Of a stretch of DNA of 64,000 nt, positions 34,701 through 43,255 are shown piece by piece. The position numbers and the translations under genes were made by a program. Under the pieces are notes generated by a model. That model had not been told where the DNA came from, made no database searches, and saw only the letters and a list, made by a program, of their open reading frames with translations. Source of the DNA: Myxocyprinus asiaticus (taxonomy: Eukaryota > Chordata > Actinopteri > Cypriniformes > Catostomidae); NCBI RefSeq assembly GCF_019703515.2, contig NC_059365.1:36971501-37035500 (forward strand), given 5' to 3'. How positions within the stretch are numbered: position 1 is the first letter of the stretch; each line of letters starts with the position of its first letter.

Positions 34701-37303
34701 CAGCCATACCATCTGAACATGCAGAGATGTATGATGTCACTGAAAGAGAAAGCCGAATTTCCTGTTCCTTCATAATTATTTGAGACGACAGCAGCCTTTG
34801 TGTTATTAGGATCTTAGCTTGTACATTCTGCTCTAATGATACAAATCATTACATATCAATAAAAACTCATGAAACTGTTTGGTTAGCTATAGATTGGTGA
34901 CTGGCAGTGGTTTTGGAAACATAATTCAGAGGAAGAAGGGTGAGGCTATTGTATTCAACTGCAAAGAATTGAAAATACTCTGATAATCTTCTGAGGGGAA
35001 AACAATAGAGCACAACAATAGGGTCCATGAAGTAAAAATCCCATTCATTTTCTCCATAGCGAAAATAATTTTCAGCGATAACATATACACCTTTCTTGAC
35101 AGAGCTAACGTGAGCTCTGAGGTTGTTAAGTGATGGTACTGTATATGCTTCTAGAGAAGCCACAAGCCAGTGTGGTTTCCACTTCATTTAAAAATTTGTT
35201 TGATTAATTACTGAATTCCTGGTGAAAAACTACACTACCCATATTCCTGAAGAGAGATCCACCAATCAGAGAAGTTGCTGTTAGCTAGTTACTCAGCAAT
35301 AACCACCCACTCATATAAAGTATTGCATATAACGTAACTGAGTCTCCCTACACTCTCAAAAAACTATATTCGATATATTTTAATATATTCCGCAAGAACA
35401 TGTTTGTTTATAATTAAGGACATACAGTCAATCATTTTATACAGTACCATAGTTTTTGAATCAACTACTTCAGTCGCAATAATTCCTATGCTTCATTAGA
35501 ATAAGTAGTTTGTTCCTTCTTAAAAGTACACAGTCTGATACCTTAGTAATTTTTGATTTTCAAATACTTTTTTAGCTTTAAATTTAAGTTTGTAATGTTG
35601 AAGTGGTTTGAGCTGGTTTGTTGTTTTAAAATGGAAAAAAATGAATGAGAAAAATACTTTGGTTCCAGAAATGTTTTTCTCATTCATTTTTTTACTACTT
35701 ACCGATTACCGTGCTCAAGTGGAAATGCTACTGGAACCGTTACTCAACCTACTCAGAACCGTTCTGCCTGATGGTGGAAAAGTTCATTAAACTTATGGTT
35801 TTTTGAATTGAAAGCTCAAGTGCACTCACCATTGGTGGACAGCAGGAAGTATGCAGCATTTTGTTGAGGCAGCCAACGAATCTTATTGATCTTCTCCTCA
35901 ATCTCTAAACTCTTCAGGTAGTCAAACTCCGGCTCATGACTCTGAAACGTGCTGTAAACATTGTACTCCCCACGTCTGTGAGGCTGGTTCTTGGTCTGTG
36001 GGAGAGAGAAGAGAAATTTGTCAAATAAAACCAAATCCAACTGTATAGATTGCCAACTTTGTTGATTAGACCAGCACAGCTGGGGACCAAAACATGTTGT
36101 GTTTTGGACACTGTTACCAAGCATGGGCTGCTGGTGTGCTGGTGCCCTCACCAGACTCTACCAGTTTAACCAGTTTCCTTTTTTAAGTTTTTGTCAATGG
36201 GGTCCAAACTATCAAGCTCCAAAAATGACATAAATGCAGCATAAAGGCTATCGATAAGACTTAAGTGTCTCATCGGACATTTAACCTAGAACTGTAATAC
36301 GTGTACAAAACCATGTAGTATCATTTTGCAAAAATGTCACCACAGTCACAATTTTCATGAGATCAGGCTGGCTTTATCTGTTTGCACATGCACAGCGATT
36401 TGAAGAATGGCTTTAAACCTGGTAACATGGTAAAATGAGCTAAGAGTAATGCACGCTTAGTGGTAGCTAAAAACATAATCTGCCAAAAATATTTAATAAA
36501 CAAACACGAGGAACAGAGTATGTGTAGTACTCTGTGAATGACGGGCGCTCAAATTCTCAGGAAATTTGCAGAGCTTTGTCTGGGCCTGTGAAAAACCAAT
36601 AAAGTGCTACTGATTCTGTTTCCAGCTAATTGCAGGTTTCCAGTTCACAGTTGGCCAGTTACATTAATGCATTCACAATCAATGACAGCATGGAAATAAG
36701 GAAGTGTTCATGTTGGGAACCATCAAAATCAATAATTGTGAAACCGCTAATGCAGTTAAATTAAAGTAAACAGAAGGGTAACGAGAAGGAGGCCCTTTCT
36801 AAAGGGGGTTATGTGTGCGTGTGTGTGTGTAGAATTTAGGGTATTGTAAAAAAGCAGGCATGTCCCAATGTGGCTGGATTAGCTAACAGTGTGGTGCCTT
36901 TTCCACAGACGAAACCTAATTTAATTTGATTTAGTGGCTAAATAACTCAAAAAAGCTTCATGTTTGAGCATGTGCACATAAGATTAAACCTGTGGTTTAT
37001 TAGATGCCTGTGTTTCTTTAAAAGCCTCACCTGTTTACAGACTGTGTGCCCATTGAAACCTTGTTAAAAGCCACAGGAAGTATTGTTACAGGGTGAGGCA
37101 GGTTTTTTCTCTCTCGCTCATACAGTAAGAAAAGTACAGATTCTTTGACCTGCTGTCAACATGCTGTCTACATGAATCTGTGTAGGAAAGATTTCATGAT
37201 CTTACCTCTTGTTCCCTTTGAAAAACCACCACTCTTCCTCCTTTGTCTCCTGTAGCCAAGAGCTCTCCTGTAGAGTTGAACTCCACAGTAGAGATGATGT
37301 CAG
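19449..37303 (-). CDS. ppp2r2b: PP2A regulatory subunit B55-beta (WD40), coding exons 2-9
   Basis: The B55 subunits are seven-bladed WD40 propellers that bind the PP2A scaffold/catalytic dimer and select substrates; the beta form is mainly neuronal. Eight minus-strand exons are seen in transcript order: 37206-37303, 35830-35995, 34402-34514, 28991-29168, 28196-28360, 21260-21429, 19818-19909, 19449-19728. Lengths (98, 166, 113, 178, 165, 170, 92, 280 nt) and all split codons agree. They encode 419 residues plus a partial first codon, from [10 protein letters not shown] to YIFQDKVN, which fits the 443-aa mammalian protein less its first coding exon. WD-type strands such as [24 protein letters not shown] and LTVKVWD are visible. 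Assignment to beta rather than alpha, gamma or delta rests on residues and on synteny with gpr151 and tcerg1. The first exon is not found up to 64000. Confidence 0.93.
19818..19909 (-). CDS. ppp2r2b: ppp2r2b exon (92 nt)
   Basis: It encodes [20 protein letters not shown] and [10 protein letters not shown] plus AG, between CTCCAG and GTCAGT. This is part of blade 6. Confidence 0.95.
20373..21195. mobile_element. TIR element (AAGCTGGGTTTCCA ends)
   Basis: The left end AAGCTGGGTTTCCAGCCACG and the right end TGGAAACGCAGCTT are imperfect inverted copies. Internal 'gcaaattt'/'cgcaaatt' motifs also pair. It lies in the ppp2r2b intron just downstream of the 21260-21429 exon. The target duplication is not evident. 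Confidence 0.5.
21260..21429 (-). CDS. ppp2r2b: ppp2r2b exon (170 nt)
   Basis: It encodes [38 protein letters not shown] and [19 protein letters not shown], between CCTAG and GTAAAG. It includes a WD-repeat core. Confidence 0.95.
22475..23639. mobile_element. hAT-type element, non-autonomous, exact 8-bp duplication
   Basis: Termini are TAGGGTCAGAAATGA and the inverse of CAGGGTCAGAAATTA. Flanks are GATGGAAC at 22467-22474 and 23640-23647, identical over 8 bp. It is 1165 bp long with no transposase frame recognised. Confidence 0.75.
23648..25523. other. ppp2r2b intron, mostly unremarkable
   Basis: Apart from the SINE-like piece near 24120-24290 and a short CA run near 25096, no gene or clear repeat is recognised. 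Confidence 0.4.
24120..24290 (-). mobile_element. tRNA-derived SINE-like fragment
   Basis: On the minus strand the sequence CCCGGGTTCGATTC (box B type, plus-strand 24201-24214) is preceded ~40 nt upstream by TGGCGTGGGG-like sequence. This suggests a degenerate tRNA-like SINE head. Limits are approximate. Confidence 0.4.
25524..26200. mobile_element. TTAA MITE interrupted by a second TTAA MITE
   Basis: The left end TTAA-AGGAATAGTTCACT is present. The internal arms 'agctcttgccatacaacaa' (about 25663) and 'ttgttgtatggcaagagct' (about 26155) are inverted copies on either side of the inner element 25776-26118. The right terminus is not clear, so 26200 is approximate. Confidence 0.6.
25776..26118. 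mobile_element. Inner TTAA-flanked MITE
   Basis: TTAA-ATCTGAAGTATGTAATG at the left and AAGTTACATAGTTCATCT-TTAA at the right are imperfect inverted termini. The ~340-bp non-coding element contains the 'ccactagcgccaccagatgg' block common to this family. Confidence 0.68.
26309..26520 (-). mobile_element. 5'-truncated tRNA-SINE, 3' part
   Basis: The minus-strand match to the SINE at 30985-31392 covers its 3' ~200 nt: compare 'ctccccaatttggaatgccc', 'gtggcgtagtgactcgcctcaat' and 'cagttgcctcc'. The poly-A end is the plus-strand T/C-rich run at about 26309-26325. The tRNA-like head is missing; the next element starts at 26525. Confidence 0.75.
26525..27106. mobile_element. TIR element (GGGTCTGTTCCAAAA ends)
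   Basis: The left GGGTCTGTTCCAAAAATTAG and the right inverse GGGTCTGTTCCAAAATCTTG pair over about 30 nt. Relatives are seen near 50395-50425 and 55846-56400. There is no coding sequence. Confidence 0.68.
28196..28360 (-). CDS. ppp2r2b: ppp2r2b exon (165 nt)
   Basis: It encodes (N)[40 protein letters not shown] and [14 protein letters not shown] plus T, between CCTCAG and GTGAGC. Confidence 0.95.
28991..29168 (-). CDS. ppp2r2b: ppp2r2b exon (178 nt)
   Basis: It encodes [39 protein letters not shown] and [20 protein letters not shown] plus A. The donor is GTATCC; the split codon with the next exon gives Asn, restoring FNIVDIKP. Confidence 0.95.
29169..30973 (-). other. ppp2r2b intron, nothing firmly recognised
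   Basis: A GGGACG-rich block at 29820-29910 with inverted 'gggacg'/'cgtccc' motifs may be part of a TIR element, but its partner end was not found. Confidence 0.35.
30985..31392 (+). mobile_element. Full-length tRNA-derived SINE with target duplication
   Basis: The ~410-bp element starts GGGGCCTGGGTAGCTCAG (box A region) with box B GTTCGAATCC at 31025-31034. It has a long tRNA-unrelated body ending 'ggcattccaaattgggag' and a poly-A tail. AAAAAGTGC occurs at 30974-30982 and again at 31393-31401, a 9-bp target duplication. The orientation is opposite to ppp2r2b transcription. Confidence 0.85.
31402..33951 (-). other. ppp2r2b intron, nothing recognised
   Basis: No exon or clear repeat was found. 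32390-32700 is somewhat GC-richer than its surroundings but has no supported frame. Confidence 0.35.
33960..34333. mobile_element. Small hAT MITE next to ppp2r2b exon
   Basis: TAGGGCTAGGTGATGTA at the left and the inverse TAGGGCGGGGCGATATGG at the right. Flanks are ACAGTAAC (33952-33959) and ACAGTAAG (34334-34341), 7 of 8 identical. It is 374 bp and lies 68 bp beyond the splice donor of the 34402-34514 exon. Confidence 0.72.
34402..34514 (-). CDS. ppp2r2b: ppp2r2b exon (113 nt)
   Basis: It encodes (D)[19 protein letters not shown] and [18 protein letters not shown], between TTTTTAG and GTCAGC; a WD repeat with its insert loop. Confidence 0.95.
35090..35800 (+). repeat. Dispersed repeat, copy 1 (related to 56460-57000)
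   Basis: Shares colinear blocks with 56460-57000: 'gtgagctctgaggttgt', 'tgtatatgcttct', 'tttctggtga' and 'ccaccaatcagaga'. It probably belongs to a DNA transposon family. The ends are not defined. Confidence 0.55.
35830..35995 (-). CDS. ppp2r2b: ppp2r2b exon (166 nt)
   Basis: It encodes [40 protein letters not shown] and [15 protein letters not shown] plus G, between CCCACAG and GTGAGT. Confidence 0.96.
37206..37303 (-). CDS. ppp2r2b: ppp2r2b exon (98 nt), most 5' exon found
   Basis: It encodes (A)[20 protein letters not shown] and [12 protein letters not shown], the first WD40 blade, between TTGCAG and GTAAGA. It starts mid-codon (CT), as expected when joined to the short first coding exon. 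Confidence 0.95.
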
Positions 37304-37763
37304 CTGCAACAGAATACAAGAGAGTCTTTAAGTTTACGATGCTTAACATTTTATATAAGAGATAATGTAGAGTCAGTCGGTCATTATCTACTTCGCATCA
37401 TTGTCTTGATCAACCTTTCAGTGTTTATTTAATGAGAATGACCATCTGACTGCACATTATCCCCCTTACTACAAGGCTACTTAACAAATAAATAATTAAA
37501 TGGACATGAAATATTGATTATTATTTTTAGAGAGGTACCAATATGGAATTTCTGGTCTGATACAGATAACTGATACTTTACAGCTTGTTGTGGCCGATAA
37601 CGATAACCGATAATTTTACTTTTTGCCTTTTAACCCTTTAAAATGGAGCTGCTAGCGTTTTTTTAAAAGATGCTCACTTGAACCAGAAAGTATGTCTGTA
37701 TTACAGATGTTATGCTGATTTGATTAATAATACATTAGATTAAACTTGCACAAATAGTATTGT

Positions 37764-38515
37764 GCCCTTTAGAGGACAGGGTGGGAATTATTTTTCTAAA
37801 GTAGTATTGCATGCCCTTGCAATGAGTTTTGCTTTCCTTTGCTATAAATTTACCATGGTTTTACTACAGTAACTATATTTTAACCATTATATTTGTAATG
37901 AAACCATAGCGATAATACAGGAAAACGAAAACTATGTTAATAAAAACCATAATTTTGTGGTTATCATATTTTTACAATACAAATACCATAGTTTAATTAT
38001 GGTTTTACTATAGTAATATTATAGACTGTAGTAACTATAGCTTTTGGCGGAAATAGTTTTTCTATAGTAATATTGTAAACATGACTGTTGTCGGCTAACC
38101 ATGTTTTGTTTTTTGGTGGAAACCATGGTTTTACTATAGTAATATTGTAGTAAATAACTATGAAAAGTAAGTTAAGTAACCATGTTTTTTTGGCGGAAAC
38201 CATGGTTTTAATACAATACACTGTATCCATATAGTAACCATGGTTGTACTATAGATTAACCATGGTAATTCTTTTGGTTACTATGATTTTACAAATATTT
38301 GTAGTAAAACCATAATAACCACATAATTATGATTTTTATTACCATAGCTTTCCTTTTCCTGTATTATTACTATGGTTTTACTACGAATATCAAGGTTAAA
38401 ATATGGTTACTACAGTAAAACCATGGTACATTTATTGCAAGAGAATGCAAAAGTATTGCGAGGGCACACAAAACTATTTCAGAAAAATATTTTCCCGCCC
38501 TGTCCTCTAAGGGGC
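37764..38515. mobile_element. Palindromic MITE rich in CCATGGTTTTACTATAGTAA units
   Basis: The ends TAGAGGACAGGGTGGGAA (37770) and TTCCCGCCCTGTCCTCTA (to 38509) are inverted copies. Inside, CCATGGTTTTACTA, TAGTAACCAT and related units recur in both orientations more than ten times. A smaller block with the same units is at 22300-22390. Confidence 0.7.
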
Positions 38516-38615
38516 TCTGTAGTGTCCACATGAGTATTTAAATTAATCTTGATGAATGTTGCAAAAAAGAAAAAAATTCCCTGAATTCCCTGTGTGATTT
38601 CATTATATTTTATGG

Positions 38616-38635
38616 GATTAGTTATGTTTCTTCTT
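38616..38635. repeat. L1 target-site duplication, left
   Basis: GATTAGTTATGTTTCTTCTT, identical to 43236-43255. Confidence 0.9.
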
Positions 38636-38770
38636 TTTTTCCCAAATATGTTTATTGTCATTTTCTTGTTTTATAACATCACATCAAAGAAACATACAGT
38701 AACAATACAACAGTTTAGGAACTGAAACAAGTACACATATCCCCATACACACACACTCAACTCGCATCGA

Positions 38771-38801
<31 letters not shown>

Positions 38802-38840
38802 CCCTACATTTTTTACAATTTCTTTTCAGGTAAAGCCTAC

Positions 38841-39067
38841 TGTAATACAATTCAATGGAAAGGAGGAGGCGAGAACCGGCTTGACAATATAAATAATATT
38901 TTAATAATGAACTTAACCAAAAAAGACAGGTGTCAGACAGCTGTCCGTAACTCTCTCTCTGTTGCACTGCCGTCTCCGGTTGGCTTTATCCCTCTCGGGC
39001 TTAATCAGCCTAATTAGGGGCCGGGTGTGCGGAATCACAACCCGGCCCTGCCCTCTGCCCTGCCACA
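38841..39067 (-). repeat. TRIM LTR (3' LTR in element orientation)
   Basis: Plus-strand TGTAATACAATTCAATGG ... CCCTGCCACA. It contains the block 'taatattttaataatgaac' shared with the other LTR. Confidence 0.88.
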
Positions 39068-39443
39068 TTCCTCCCTCGATCTCTCAGGCCGGGGAGCCCT
39101 GAGTACATACACGGTACATACACATTGTAACACCCCGTCGCGTTTTTGGTGGATGGAAGGGGTCCTCCCGCTCCAGGCGGTAGGCCAGGAGCCCCTCCCT
39201 GCTCGCGGTCGGTGGTCTCAGACCCCACCACGTTTCAGCGGCTGGTAGGGGTATCCTCCACCCCTGGCAGCGGCCCTGACCGCTCCAGGCGGTCGGTTAG
39301 GAGCCCTTCCTCCCCTCGCGGGCGGCGGCCGTTCCTCCGCTCTCAGGCGGCCGGGTTCCTCCATCCCCCGGCGGATGGCCACAGCTGCTCCGCTGGGGTG
39401 GATGGTAGTGGCGAGGACTCTACTACGGCGCATCCCTCCTCCC

Positions 39444-39461
39444 TCCCGGATTTCGGCACTA
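39444..39461 (-). promoter_or_regulatory. Primer-binding site, tRNA-Phe type
   Basis: The plus strand reads TCCCGGATTTCGGCACTA, against tRNA-Phe 3' end TCCCGGGTTTCGGCACCA (family knowledge). It is 1 nt from the LTR edge. Confidence 0.7.
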
Positions 39462-39462
39462 G

Positions 39463-39695
39463 TGTAACACAATTCAGTGGAAAGGAGGATGCGAGAACTG
39501 GCTTGACAATATAAATAATATTTTAATAATGAACTTAACCAAAAAAGACAAACACAAACAGGTGTCGGACAGCTGCCCGTAACTCTCTGTTGCACTGCCG
39601 TCTCTGGTCGGCTTTATCCCTCTCGGGCTTAATCAGCCTAATTAGGGGTCAGGTGTACAGAATCAAGACCCGGCCCCGCCCTCCGCCCTGCCACA
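39463..39695 (-). repeat. TRIM LTR (5' LTR in element orientation)
   Basis: Plus-strand TGTAACACAATTCAGTGG ... CGCCCTGCCACA. It differs from the other LTR by about 15 substitutions, a ~10-nt ACAAAC-type insertion and loss of two CT units. Confidence 0.88.
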
Positions 39696-39711
39696 CCTAC
39701 ATTTCTAGTTT

Positions 39712-42700
39712 TCATGATGTATGGTTTTCAACCATGTATGGTTCCCAGAGCTGAACAAAGTCTTCCTGCTTGCCCATAGCAATGTAAGTTAGTCTTTCCA
39801 GACCTATACAGTCCGATAGCTCCCTTATCCACATTTTCAAAGATGGAGCATCCATACTCTTCCAACATAGCTCTCCTGGCTTGAAGGAGTCAAAAGTCCA
39901 GAAGTTTAGTCTGTTTCGATGTTTGTATAAAGTCCATTGGATATATTCCAAGAACACAAAGTTTAACATTCAAAGGGACTTTGGTGTTAAACAGTTCCGA
40001 CAGACATTTTCTAACCTCCTTCCAGACGTTTTGGATCTTTGGACATTTCCATATAGAGTACCTTTCTAGTCTAAACATTTAGTACACACATCTGGAATAT
40101 TAGCAGACATATGATGAAGTTTGACAGGATTTATGTACGTTCTCATTAACCACTTATATTGGATATATACAGGTTATCCGTTCATATTTTTATGACATGT
40201 TGCTTTTTAACTGTAAATATTTAAAGAAATGTTTTTTGGGGATTAGATATCTCTGACATAATTGATAAAAAGAAAGTAAAACTCCATCTTCATAAAGATC
40301 CATCATTTTCCGAATACCTTTTATATTCCATTACTTAAATCCTCCATCTTTCTTACCAGGCATAAACTGTTCATTACCCCAAATAGGATTAAATTGAGAC
40401 AGTTCAGGCATATCACCTATATGTTTATGTGCAGCATGCCAGACTGAGATTGTGTTTTTAAGAAAAGGATTTTTTGTGCAGTTCTTCAATGACTTAAATA
40501 TCCAAGGAGTATAGATACAGATTTAATGGTAGATTTGGAACGGACTCTTGTTCGATGCTTACCCAGGCTAGGGGCACTGTTGTACAGAAATAATATGACA
40601 CTGATGTCAGTTGGGCAGCCATATAATACAATCTGAGATTGGGAAGTTGAAGCCCTCCCCTCTCATAATGCAGATATAATAGTTTAAGGCGAAGTCTAGC
40701 TTTCCTGTCATTCCAGATAAATTGACCAAATAATTTAAGTTTGTCGTAAAACATGTTTGGTAGTGGCAGCGGGAGTGCTTGAAAATAATAGAAACATTTG
40801 GGTAGAATAGTCATTTTTATTATATTTATTCATCCGACCATGGATATAGGCAAATTGGACCAGCTATTCAATGCTCCAGTTATTCTGTCTACCAGGGGGT
40901 CATAATTTGTTGGGATTATTTCACTGAGGTCAGGGGTGGTTTTGACACCCAAGTACCTGAATCCTTCAGTAGCTGTCATAAACGGAGTATTGACTATGGG
41001 ACTATGTCTTTCTTCCTTATTAAGAAACATTAATACTGATTTGGAATTATTAATTTTATATCCAAAAAAACTCCTCAATTAATCTCATCAAATTGGGAAT
41101 ACTAGTTTTTACATTTGTCAGGAAAAATATAATGTCATTTGTATATAAAGAAATACGATGATCTTTCCCCCCAATTGTAATGCCTGATAATCCTGTATGC
41201 GTTCTCACTGCCATGGCTAGGGGTTCGATTGCCAACACAAATAGCAGTGGAGACAAAGGGCAACCCTGATGGGTGGATCGTTGTAAACTAAAGGGTCTCG
41301 AGATGGTACTATTAGTTAGGATCTCGGCGGCTGGGTTTGTGTATAACAATCGAATCCATTTGAGAAAGGATTCGCCTAATCCGAATCTTGGGAGTACTTC
41401 AAAAAGGTAATTCCATTCTATGCTATCGAAGGCTTGACATGCATCTACTGACAACATTGCTGTGTCTTTTGCATAATGCCTCTCATGTAGTATATTCAAA
41501 ACTCTTCTAATATTGTGATAACCTTGTCTTTTTTGTACAAAACATTGTTGAACATCAATAATCAACTGAGGGAGATATTCATCCAATCTTCTAGAAAGCG
41601 CTTTACAAAGTATTTTTGTGTCACATCCCATTAAACTAATTGGTCTGTAAGATGAGCATTCAGTTGGAGGTTTGTTTGGTTTTAATATTGAAGTTATTAT
41701 TGCTAATCTTAATGAATCTGGGACTGTTCCTTCAATAAATGATTCTTCATATATATCAAAAAGTGGCCTTACAATTTTCTCTTAATTGTTTTGTAAAACT
41801 CTACTGGTAACCTGTCCGGTCCGGTCCCCTATAGCCTCACAAAGGTCTTCAGTTTTCATTGGACTGTCTAGTGCTATTTTTTCATCATCTGATATAGTCT
41901 GAAATTGTAACTGGTCAAGAAACACGTTCTGAACTTTTCTATTTTCTGTATATTCTGATTTGTATAGCAATTTATAAAAGTCTCTAAAATGATTATTAAT
42001 CTCTAATGGGTCCATAGTTAAGTTGCCAGATATTGATTTTATACTATTAATTGTTCTTTCAGCTTGCATTTTCTTTATCCTCCAGGCCAATAATTTACCT
42101 GCCTTTTCCCCCTGATCATAGTACGTTTGCTTAGTCCACATTAGATTTGTAGCTACTTTGTCAGTTGTTAATTTATCATAATTAGCTCTCATGAGAGATA
42201 GATTATGTAATTTTTCAGGGTCGTTGTCAATATTAATTTCAGTCTCAGCGTTTTTAATTTGGTTTTCGAATGCTTGTAATTCTTGGTTGTACCGTTTGGT
42301 TTTAGAACTTGTATAACTAATAATTTCTCCTCTTATATAAGCTTTAAATGCTTCCCATCTGATGCTGGCCATGGTTTCGTCCATATTTAATTCAAAATAT
42401 TTAATATACAGCTTTCCACAAATTTAACAAATGCTGGGTCCTCTTACAAATAAACTTGTAATCTTCATCTTGAACACTGCTCAAACCTACCTAAATGGAT
42501 CTCCATAGATATTGCTGCATGATCACTAATTACTATACTATTGTACCAGCATTCTTTTACATTAGACAGTAGTTCCATAGAAATTAAAAAGTAATCAATA
42601 CGTGAATGAGTTTTATATGAGCTTGAGTAACAAGAAATTAAAAAACCCTTTTGTTTGGGTTCTGTGTTCTCCAAACTTCAATTAATCTTATATCCTTCAT

Positions 42701-43204
42701 ATAGTCAATCAATGTTTTTCTAGTTTGTACATGAGTTGTATCAGTTCGGGTGGATCTGTCCAATACTGGGTCTAGGGCACAGTTAAAATCTCTTCCGATA
42801 ATACTAAGTTTCTCCAATGTAGACACAGTTAAAAATAATTTTTCAAAAAATTATGGGTTGTCATGACTGGGACCATAGATATTAATAAGATTTAGTTTTT
42901 GTGATGAAATATTACCTTGAACAATAATATATCTTCCAGATGGATCTTGGGTAGTTTTTGTAATTTGAAATTATATTGATTTGTGTATGAGGATAACTAC
43001 ACCCCTTGCATGAGTATTAAAGTTAGCATGAAATACTTGGCCTGGCCATCTTTTACCCAAATAATGTATGTCTGATGCAATCAAATGTGATTCCTGTAGA
43101 AAGACTATTTTAGATTTGAGATATTTCATCCTATTTAATACTTGTTTCAATTTGGCCAGTTTTCTCATTCCCCGGACATTCCAACTTGTGATTTTAATAT
43201 CCAA
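39712..43204 (-). pseudogene. L1 ORF2 (endonuclease and reverse transcriptase), broken
   Basis: Start MDIKITSWNVRGMRKLAKLK at 43204. Endonuclease blocks: LQESHL (about 43090), GRDFN where GGDFN/GDFN is usual (about 42800), SRIDYF and ISDHAA (about 42590-42500). Reverse transcriptase at 41056-41631: LSVDACQAFDSIEW, STHQGCPLSPLLF, and YTNDIIFF in place of the catalytic YADD. Thumb/connection segments lie at 40494-41078, and the C-terminus ends WEPYMVENHTS at stop 39712-39714. Several frameshifts and stops divide the frame, so it is dead. Confidence 0.88.
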
Positions 43205-43235
43205 ACTACTTTTCTATTTTGTTTTCTCCATAAAT

Positions 43236-43255
43236 GATTAGTTATGTTTCTTCTT
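43236..43255. repeat. L1 target-site duplication, right
   Basis: GATTAGTTATGTTTCTTCTT, identical to 38616-38635. Confidence 0.9.

Larger units (their letters stand above)
38841..39695 (-). mobile_element. TRIM-like non-coding LTR retrotransposon
   Basis: Two direct repeats of 227 and 233 bp (about 93% alike by eye), each bounded by TG...CA, enclose a 395-bp GC-rich internal region without coding potential. The flanks are CCTAC at 38836-38840 and 39696-39700, a 5-bp target duplication. Orientation is minus: next to the LTR at 39463 lies a primer-binding site (39444-39461) whose plus-strand form TCCCGGATTTCGGCACTA agrees at 16 of 18 positions with the 3' end of vertebrate tRNA-Phe including CCA. 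At the other end the minus strand reads GAGGGAGGAA directly before the LTR, a polypurine tract. With no gag or pol, it must have moved using proteins from another element. Confidence 0.85.
38636..43235 (-). mobile_element. 5'-truncated L1 retrotransposon with nested LTR element
   Basis: A LINE-1-type element on the minus strand. Its 3' end is the short poly-T run at 38636-38640 (poly-A on its own strand), and its 5' end stops about 30 nt before the ORF2 start codon, i.e. truncation by incomplete reverse transcription. Identical 20-bp flanks (38616-38635 and 43236-43255) define it. Without the nested 865 bp it would be about 3.7 kb. The 3' UTR is interrupted by the TRIM-like element 38841-39695. 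Confidence 0.9.

Noticed and set aside
37764..38515. CRISPR-like regular repeats
   Set aside because: The units occur in both orientations with irregular spacing in a eukaryotic intron; a MITE, not a CRISPR array.
38671..38967. Open frame on the minus strand crossing into the TRIM LTR
   Set aside because: It spans a poly-A run, L1 3' UTR and LTR sequence; a chance frame.
39146..39514. Pro/Ser-rich open frame of 122 codons
   Set aside because: It lies in the GC-rich internal region of the TRIM-like element and crosses an LTR edge; no homology was recognised.
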